Shown one piece after another: positions 7,452 to 11,986 of a stretch of DNA of 11,986 bases. Numbering within the stretch: position 1 is the first letter of the stretch; every line of letters begins with the position of its first letter. This DNA comes from Desulfuromonadaceae bacterium UBA6124 (GTDB lineage: Bacteria; Desulfobacterota; Desulfuromonadia; Desulfuromonadales; Trichloromonadaceae). The notes beneath the pieces were generated by a model, which worked only from the letters and a program-made list of their open reading frames with translations, did no database searches and was not told the DNA's origin. The position numbers and the translations under genes were made by a program. The stretch is taken from contig DIVU01000099.1 in NCBI GenBank assembly GCA_002423365.1, forward strand, positions 3,766-15,751, written 5' to 3'.

Positions 7452-7484
7452 GCGCCGGTTCGTTGGTTGACGAAAGGAGCCCCT

Positions 7485-8804
7485 ATGAAATGTCCGAAAT
7501 GCGGTTATCACAGCTTCGAGTATCTGGAGCGCTGCCGAAAGTGTGGCAATGACCTTGCCGCCTTCAAGTCCAAGTTCAATCTGCGCAGCCTGATTTTCCC
7601 CAAACGTCAGAGCGGGGCGGTCGCGCCCGCCGCCACTAGAGAGAACTTTGCCTTCGAAACGGAGCCGTCGGCACCGGTAGCGGCGGCCGCCGTGACCGCC
7701 GTCGCGACGACGGCCGCAAACGCGACAGCAGCGAATGCGACCGATTTCGGTTTCGACTTCATGGATGAAACACCCGGCGCCGACGAGAGCTCGCAGATCC
7801 CCGCCAGTGCCGAATCTCCCTTCCCGGACGAGGTCGCGCCTTCTGCCGGCAAGGGGGCCTTCGATAATGAAGCCTTCGATTGGAATGCCGAAGACGAAGC
7901 CCTGAAGGAAGCGACCGGCGGCGATGAGGTGGAGGATGCCGTCGACGCAGCCGCCGGCGATGAAAGCTTCGGGCTCGACCTCTCCTGGGATACGGAGTTG
8001 CCGGTGCTGGAACAAGCGGCGGCGGTTGAACCGGAAGATCCGTCCGATCCCCTCGACATGGATAGCCTTTCCGATTGGGACTTCGAGGGCGAGGCCCCTG
8101 TTCCCGAAACGGAAACTGTCAAAACCAAGGGGCAGGAGGCCCCCCGCGACCCTTTTGAGGTGCGGGAGCCGGGGATGGAGAGCCCGGTTCCCGAAGTTGA
8201 TCTCCAGACCCTTTCCCTGGCATCCCTCGCGCCCGCCGGGACGGCGGAAGGTTCAGCGACCGCTGCCATGACGAGCGCGGCTGTTGCGGTCGCCGAGGTT
8301 CTGCCTGCGGCTGCTCTGGAGGTTGCCGTCACGGCCGAGAACGACGAGTCCAAAGTCGCCTCCAGCCTTCCCCGGGCCTTGGCCCTGGGAGTGGACCTAC
8401 TCCTTTTGGGCGGCGTCATCCTGCTCTTTCTCGTCGCCGGGGAACGAGCGCTGACGCCGGGAGCCTCCGACCGCCTCCTGCCCACCTCCGAATCCCTGCT
8501 GCGCTTGGCCATCCCCTATTTTCTGGTCGGTTTTTCCCTGAGCTTCGGTTATTTCACCCTCTTCCACTTCCTGGTCGGCCAGACTCCCGGCAAGATGCTC
8601 TTGCGTCTGCGGGTCGAGACGGAAAACGGCTCCCCGCTCGATCTGCCCCAGGCTTTTTTGCGCAGCACCGGCGGGCTCTTCGCCCTGCTGACCGGCGGCT
8701 TGGGCTTTCTCGGCATTCTCTCGGCGCGGCGGCGGGGCTGGAACGACCGGTTCGCCGGCACGCGCGTAGTGGCGGCCATGCCGGAGGGTGAGACGACGGA
8801 ATAA
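7485..8804 (+). CDS. Zinc-ribbon / acidic low-complexity linker / RDD-domain membrane protein
   Basis: This 439-residue protein has three parts. Residues 1-21 form a minimal zinc ribbon with C3, C6, C17 and C20 (CPKCG and CRKCG). Residues about 45-290 are low-complexity, Ala-rich and strongly acidic, probably disordered. The C-terminus is an RDD domain: R297 and D304 (PRALALGVD), hydrophobic helices at about 302-320, 340-363 and 395-413, the TPGKMLLRLRV stretch at 367-377, and RRRGWNDRFAGTRVV at 415-429. RDD domains are membrane modules, some proposed to act in transport; the role here is unknown. The ATG at 7485 is chosen because it opens the zinc ribbon and has GGAG five bases upstream; an earlier in-frame start at 7467 would add only MTKGAP. 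It is the last gene of the prmA run and ends before a strong terminator. Confidence 0.85.
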   Translation: MKCPKCGYHSFEYLERCRKCGNDLAAFKSKFNLRSLIFPKRQSGAVAPAATRENFAFETEPSAPVAAAAVTAVATTAANATAANATDFGFDFMDETPGADESSQIPASAESPFPDEVAPSAGKGAFDNEAFDWNAEDEALKEATGGDEVEDAVDAAAGDESFGLDLSWDTELPVLEQAAAVEPEDPSDPLDMDSLSDWDFEGEAPVPETETVKTKGQEAPRDPFEVREPGMESPVPEVDLQTLSLASLAPAGTAEGSATAAMTSAAVAVAEVLPAAALEVAVTAENDESKVASSLPRALALGVDLLLLGGVILLFLVAGERALTPGASDRLLPTSESLLRLAIPYFLVGFSLSFGYFTLFHFLVGQTPGKMLLRLRVETENGSPLDLPQAFLRSTGGLFALLTGGLGFLGILSARRRGWNDRFAGTRVVAAMPEGETTE

Positions 8805-8838
8805 CTGCCCGGTGAAGAAAGTGAAGAAGCGGAAACGA

Positions 8839-8876
8839 CGAAGCGCGCTCCAATGGGGCGCGCTTCGTTCTTTTTC
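8839..8876 (+). terminator. Strong rho-independent terminator, possibly bidirectional
   Basis: A 13-bp stem (8839-8851 with 8855-8867, one G-U pair) with a 3-base loop is followed by TTCTTTTT. It closes the prmA-rsmE-RDD run 34 bases after its last stop. The minus-strand gene ends at 8875, so the same hairpin lies just past its stop; the minus-strand T tract (TCGTTT) is weak. Confidence 0.88.
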
Positions 8877-9498
8877 AGCCTTGGCGCAGCTGGATAAAGG
8901 AATCAAGGTCAGGACAGCGCAGGTAGGGATTGTGCTCCAACTCGAAGGCGATGGTCGAAACCGGCTGCGGTCCATAGTCGTGGCCGGGATAGACCCGGGT
9001 TTCGGGGGGGAGGGCCGCAAGGCGGCGCAGGCTGCAATAGAGCTGCCGGAGATCACTGCCGGGGAGGTCCGCCCGCCCGCAACGGGTGACGAAGAGGGTG
9101 TCGCCGGTCACGATCAGGCCCGACGCGTACAGGCAGATGGAGCCCGGGGTATGGCCGGGGGTGTGCAGGACCTCGATCGTCCCTTCGCCGAGGGCGATCC
9201 GACTCCCCTCATCAAGGCGCAGGTCGACCTGAGGGAGATCGAGGGGATGTCCGGCAAGCTTCGCTCCGGTGGTCGACAAAACGGAGTCGTTGCCGGCGAC
9301 GTGATCCCGATGGCCGTGGGTGTTGATGAGCAGTTTCAGCTTGACGCCGAGTTGCCCGGCTTGCTCCAGCAGGCGGTCGGGGGCGAAGGAGGGGTCGACC
9401 GCCACCCCCTCGAGGGTAGCGGGGCAGTAGATCAGGTAGGCGAAGTTGGCCATCTCGCCGGCGGCGATCTGGACCACCTTCAGTTCGCTTACAGCCAC
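8875..9498 (-). CDS. Glyoxalase II / persulfide dioxygenase-like MBL-fold hydrolase
   Basis: This 207-residue MBL-fold protein has the full metal set: THGHRDHVAG at 60-69 (H61, H63, D65, H66), HTPGHTPGS at 112-120 (H116), TGDTLF at 131-136 (D133) and PGHDYG at 171-176 (H173). CGRADLPGSD at 140-149 resembles the GR-D segment shared by glyoxalase II and ETHE1 persulfide dioxygenases. The length matches the short GloB-like hydrolases without the glutathione-binding C-terminal domain, so the true thiol substrate is open. The start is GTG at 9498, with AAGG seven bases upstream. It overlaps the end of the preceding small gene by 10 bases, so the two are probably translated together. No ATG is available near the start of the conserved fold. 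Confidence 0.88.
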   Translation of the reverse strand: MAVSELKVVQIAAGEMANFAYLIYCPATLEGVAVDPSFAPDRLLEQAGQLGVKLKLLINTHGHRDHVAGNDSVLSTTGAKLAGHPLDLPQVDLRLDEGSRIALGEGTIEVLHTPGHTPGSICLYASGLIVTGDTLFVTRCGRADLPGSDLRQLYCSLRRLAALPPETRVYPGHDYGPQPVSTIAFELEHNPYLRCPDLDSFIQLRQG

Positions 9499-9710
9499 TC
9501 GGGAACCTTCGGCTCTTCATAGCCGACCTTGCGGATTTCCCCGTCGATAACCTGGAAGATGTCGCCGGTTTTGAGCACTTGCCAACGGTCCCCCTCGTCG
9601 GGGGGCAAGGGGAACTCGCGGCTACCAAGATAGACGTCGTCGCCGCCGATCATCCCCCACCAGTCGAGAGCGCCGGTCTGCCAGACCTTGGTCTTGAGAT
9701 TAAAAGCCAT
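9489..9710 (-). CDS. Small conserved-looking protein of unknown function (73 aa)
   Basis: I do not recognise this family. The reading frame is likely real: ATG at 9710 has AAGGAG eight bases upstream, and its stop overlaps the start of the MBL hydrolase. The 73-residue product is acidic and rich in tryptophan (W10, W17, W18, W43, W72), with a compact beta-looking body (GDIFQVIDGEIRKVGY at 49-64). It has no signal peptide, no membrane segment and no cysteines, so it is probably a soluble cytoplasmic protein. Its position suggests a partner or co-regulated protein of the hydrolase, but nothing in the sequence shows a function. Confidence 0.7.
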   Translation of the reverse strand: MAFNLKTKVWQTGALDWWGMIGGDDVYLGSREFPLPPDEGDRWQVLKTGDIFQVIDGEIRKVGYEEPKVPEWL

Positions 9711-9746
9711 GGGGTTTTCTCCTTTATATTGAATTCGCTTGGGTTT

Positions 9747-9758
9747 TCAAGGATAGCA
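9747..9758 (-). promoter_or_regulatory. Possible extended -10 promoter for the 73-aa gene and MBL hydrolase
   Basis: On the minus strand TGCTATCCT forms an extended -10 motif (TGn then TATCCT) upstream of the 73-aa gene, without a good -35. A TTGAAA-16-TATAAA pair lies further in, but its -10 would overlap the ribosome site, so I consider it unlikely. Confidence 0.25.
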
Positions 9759-9794
9759 CGAAATGCGCGATCCGCTCGCCGGCGGGTTTTGTCC

Positions 9795-9823
9795 TTGTGA
9801 CCCCCCGGTACATCGCTTATAAT
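9795..9823 (+). promoter_or_regulatory. Sigma70-type promoter of the dapF operon
   Basis: TTGTGA (9795-9800, four of six) and a perfect TATAAT (9818-9823) are exactly 17 bases apart, the optimal spacing. Transcription would start near 9830, giving a leader of about 44 bases to the dapF ATG. It is the clearest promoter in the window. Confidence 0.75.
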
Positions 9824-9873
9824 TCAGTTCTCTCTTTTTCTCAACCAAAACCGGGGCAAGGAGCCTTTTCTTC

Positions 9874-10713
9874 ATGAGATTCGCGAAAATGCACGGTGCC
9901 GGCAACGACTACGTCTATGTCAACGGCTTCGCGGAAACGGTGGCCGACCCGGCGGCGTTGGCCCGGGCGGTCAGCAACCGCCAGTTCGGTATCGGCTCCG
10001 ACGGCCTGATCCTTATCCTGCCGTCCGATGTGGCCGATGTGCGCATGCGCATGTTCAACGCCGACGGCAGCGAGGCGGAAATGTGCGGTAACGGCATCCG
10101 CTGCGTGGCCAAGTATGCCTACGATCACGGCCTGGTGACGAACAAGGATATCCGCGTCGAGACCGGAGCCGGGGTCAAACCCTTGCAACTCTTCACCAAC
10201 GCCGCCAATAAGGTCGAGGGGGTACGGGTCAACATGGGCCGGCCGGTGCTGCAACGCTCCCGGATTCCCATGACCGGCCCCGAGGCCGAGCAGGTGGTGG
10301 CGGAATCCCTCGCCGTGCTCGATCGAACCTTCGCGATCACCTGCGTCTCCATGGGCAATCCCCATTGCGTGGTCTTTGTCGATGATGTCGACGCCTTTCC
10401 CGTTGAGCTCTACGGTCCGGCCATCGAGAACCATCCCAGCTTTCCCCGCCGGATCAACGTCGAGTTCGTCCAGGTCCTCTCCTCCGGCGAGGTTCGCCAG
10501 CGGACTTGGGAGCGGGGCGCCGCCGAAACCCTGGCCTGCGGCACCGGCGCCTCGGCGGTAACCGTGGCCGGAGTGCTCACCGGCCGCACCGACCGTCGGC
10601 TGATCAACCACCTGCGCGGCGGCGATCTGGAGATGGAATGGGCCGAGGACGGCGACATCTACATGACCGGCCCGGCGGTGCAGGTTTTCGAGGGAGACTA
10701 TCAACCCCAATGA
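9874..10713 (+). CDS. dapF: Diaminopimelate epimerase
   Basis: This 279-residue cytoplasmic enzyme interconverts LL- and meso-diaminopimelate, supplying lysine and peptidoglycan precursors. It is cofactor-independent and uses two cysteines as acid and base. They are C71 in the FNADGSEAEMCGNGIRC region (61-77) and C222 in ETLACGTGASA at 218-228. MHGAGNDYVYVN at 6-17 and GIGSDGLILIL at 39-49 are further family signatures. Length is typical and nothing is missing. The ATG has AAGGAG ten bases upstream, behind a strong promoter. The stop overlaps the start of the HIT gene (ATGA), so it leads a coupled four-gene operon. Confidence 0.97.
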   Translation: MRFAKMHGAGNDYVYVNGFAETVADPAALARAVSNRQFGIGSDGLILILPSDVADVRMRMFNADGSEAEMCGNGIRCVAKYAYDHGLVTNKDIRVETGAGVKPLQLFTNAANKVEGVRVNMGRPVLQRSRIPMTGPEAEQVVAESLAVLDRTFAITCVSMGNPHCVVFVDDVDAFPVELYGPAIENHPSFPRRINVEFVQVLSSGEVRQRTWERGAAETLACGTGASAVTVAGVLTGRTDRRLINHLRGGDLEMEWAEDGDIYMTGPAVQVFEGDYQPQ

Positions 10714-11123
10714 ATTGCCCCATGTGTACCCGCTGGCAGGACGAACCGGAGCTGCGCGTGGCCGAGCTGGAGCACTGTTACGTGCAGCTCAACCGCGACC
10801 AGTTTTTTCCCGGCTACTGCCTGGTTTTCGCTAAAAAGCACGTGACCGAACTCTTTCATCTCGACCCGGCGACGCGCGCAGGCCTCATGGAAGAGGTCAA
10901 CCAGGTGGCGGCGGCCCTCGCCGACGTCTATCGGCCGAGCAAGATGAATTATGAACTGCTCGGCAACATGGTCCCACACATGCACTGGCATCTGGTGCCG
11001 CGCTTTATCGACGACCCCCTCTGGCCGCGCCCGATCTGGAGCGAACCCCACGCGGAAAAGGCCCTAAACCCAAGCGATTACCAAGAAGCCGCCGGCCGGA
11101 TCCGCCGCGCCCTGGGACTTTGA
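10710..11123 (+). CDS. HIT-family hydrolase/nucleotidyl-binding protein
   Basis: This 137-residue protein of the histidine triad superfamily would bind or hydrolyse a nucleoside phosphate derivative. The triad HMHWHLVPRF at 90-99 gives H90, H92 and H94, the last being the expected nucleophile. LNRDQFFPGYCLVFAKKHV near 27-45 is the usual HIT beta-strand region. MNCPMC at the N-terminus gives two cysteines that could bind metal, as in some HIT proteins. It is translated by the ATGA overlap with dapF, without a close ribosome site (GAGGGAG is about 14 bases upstream), so translation probably depends on dapF. The precise substrate cannot be told. Confidence 0.88.
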   Translation: MNCPMCTRWQDEPELRVAELEHCYVQLNRDQFFPGYCLVFAKKHVTELFHLDPATRAGLMEEVNQVAAALADVYRPSKMNYELLGNMVPHMHWHLVPRFIDDPLWPRPIWSEPHAEKALNPSDYQEAAGRIRRALGL

Positions 11124-11128
11124 CCGCC

Positions 11129-11770
11129 ATGCTCCTGTTCGATCTCGACAATACCCTTTACTCCCCGGAACGAGAGCTCTTCTCTCTCATCGACGTGCGC
11201 ATCAACCGCTACATGAGCGAGGTGGTGGGCATCCCCGCCGCCGAGGTCGATGGCCTGCGCCGCCGCTACTGGGCCGAGTACGGCGTGACCCTGCAAGGGC
11301 TGATCCGCCACTACCGGGTCGATCCCGAGGATTACCTCGATTACGTCCATGATGTCGACGTCGCCTCCCGGCTCGATCCCGATGCCGAACTGCGCCTTGC
11401 GCTGCAACAGTTGCCCCAGCGCAAGGCGGTCTTCACCAACGGCTCCACCGGTCACGCCGAGCGGGTGCTGGCGCGGCTCGGCCTGCGCGACCAGTTCGAG
11501 TGCATCTTCGACATCCGTGTCGCCCGCTACCAGCCCAAACCCTTTGCCGCCCCCTATCATCAGGTCGTCGCGGAACTGGGGGTCGATGCCCGCGACTGCA
11601 CCATGATCGAGGATTCCCTGGAAAACCTGCGCACCGCCAAGGCGTTGGGTATGAAGACCGTGCTCGTCGGCGCCGGTCCGGAGGCGGATTTCGTCGACGT
11701 GCGCATCGACCGCGCGGCGCAGGTGCCGACCGCCCTCGCCGGCCTGCAAGCCCTGCCCGCCCCCTTCTGA
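11129..11770 (+). CDS. HAD-superfamily hydrolase, pyrimidine 5'-nucleotidase-like
   Basis: This 213-residue HAD phosphatase has motif I DLDNTL (residues 5-10, nucleophile D5 and acid D7), motif II VFTNGS at 101-106, motif III K137 (YQPKPFA) and motif IV IEDSLENLRTA at 160-170. Together with the helical cap near 15-80 this resembles the pyrimidine 5'-nucleotidase (Sdt1-like) branch, which removes phosphate from pyrimidine nucleotides. The ATG at 11129 is preferred because it opens directly onto motif I. An in-frame TTG at 11120 overlaps the HIT stop and is also possible. The ribosome site is weak (GGGA), fitting coupling to the upstream gene. The stop overlaps the nfo start by one base. Confidence 0.85.
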   Translation: MLLFDLDNTLYSPERELFSLIDVRINRYMSEVVGIPAAEVDGLRRRYWAEYGVTLQGLIRHYRVDPEDYLDYVHDVDVASRLDPDAELRLALQQLPQRKAVFTNGSTGHAERVLARLGLRDQFECIFDIRVARYQPKPFAAPYHQVVAELGVDARDCTMIEDSLENLRTAKALGMKTVLVGAGPEADFVDVRIDRAAQVPTALAGLQALPAPF

Positions 11771-11986
11771 TGCCAGCCTGTTCGCACCCTCTCGGCGCCC
11801 ACATGTCCATCGCCGGCGGCCTGGACCGAGCGTTTGCCCGGGCGGAGACGGTCGGCGGCACGGCCCTGCAGATCTTCACCAAGAACGCCGGCCAATGGCG
11901 GGGCAAAGCCATCGACGATGCCGCCGCCCGGGCCTTTAGTGCTGCCTGGGGAAAAAGCGCCATCGGGCCGGTCCTCGCCCACGCCG
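11770..11986 (+). CDS. nfo: Deoxyribonuclease IV (endonuclease IV), N-terminal part
   Basis: The window cuts this gene after 72 codons. The visible N-terminus has the AP endonuclease family 2 opening: GAHMSIAGGL at 9-18, then a GGTALQIFTKN stretch near 29-39, and LAHA at the end. The enzyme cleaves DNA 5' of abasic sites in base excision repair, using a zinc cluster whose ligands lie mostly beyond the edge. It starts at the TGATG overlap with the HAD gene, so it belongs to the dapF operon. Confidence 0.9.
   Translation, partial: MPACSHPLGAHMSIAGGLDRAFARAETVGGTALQIFTKNAGQWRGKAIDDAAARAFSAAWGKSAIGPVLAHA

Noticed and set aside
6666..8015. Long minus-strand open frame over rsmE and the RDD gene start
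   Set aside because: Shadow of two well-supported plus-strand genes; it spans their boundary without family signals.
1..11986. CRISPR array, tRNA/rRNA genes, insertion sequences or prophage
   Set aside because: I saw no regularly spaced repeats, no tRNA-like cloverleaf, no transposase and no terminal inverted repeats.

Overview
The window is GC-rich, densely packed bacterial chromosome with short intergenic gaps and many ATGA or TGATG start/stop overlaps. The gene content fits a Desulfuromonadales/Geobacter-type anaerobe (former Deltaproteobacteria): aspartate-semialdehyde-dependent spermidine genes, prmA-rsmE, a Zn-ribbon/RDD protein, and dapF-HIT-HAD-nfo. This placement is an inference from family resemblance, not a database result.

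Left end (minus strand, about 2290 to 1): a polyamine operon. A carboxy(nor)spermidine dehydrogenase (1009-2205) leads and the start of the matching PLP decarboxylase nspC (1-140) closes it. Between them sits a MntA/HepT (nucleotidyltransferase/HEPN) toxin-antitoxin pair. mntA is intact and carries GSX10DXD. hepT has a one-base frameshift just upstream of its catalytic RX4HXY motif, and that motif survives in the +1 frame. The restored hepT frame ends in an ATGA overlap with nspC. This is the most notable structure in the window.

2412-3506 (plus strand, divergent): an RNase Z-like metallo-beta-lactamase-fold hydrolase. It converges on a minus-strand pair, 5393 to 3523: a DUF2157-type polytopic membrane protein followed, with ATGA overlap, by a DUF4824-like secreted or anchored protein. 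That pair ends in a probable intrinsic terminator.

5394-5745 is the largest gap (352 bp) and holds no recognisable gene. It separates the membrane pair from the plus-strand run prmA - rsmE - Zn-ribbon/RDD membrane protein (5746-8804). prmA and rsmE are translation-apparatus methyltransferases acting on L11 and on 16S U1498. A strong hairpin terminator at 8839-8876 closes the run.

9710 to 8875 (minus strand): a 73-residue protein of unknown function, overlapping a glyoxalase II/persulfide dioxygenase-like MBL hydrolase. The 163-bp divergent region 9711-9873 carries a clear sigma70 promoter (TTGTGA-17-TATAAT) for the plus-strand operon dapF - HIT protein - HAD pyrimidine nucleotidase-like - nfo (endonuclease IV, cut by the window end). 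The genes in that operon overlap or abut, implying translational coupling.

I see no tRNA, rRNA, CRISPR array, insertion sequence or phage gene. Apart from the MntA/HepT insertion, most of the window looks like ordinary housekeeping chromosome.
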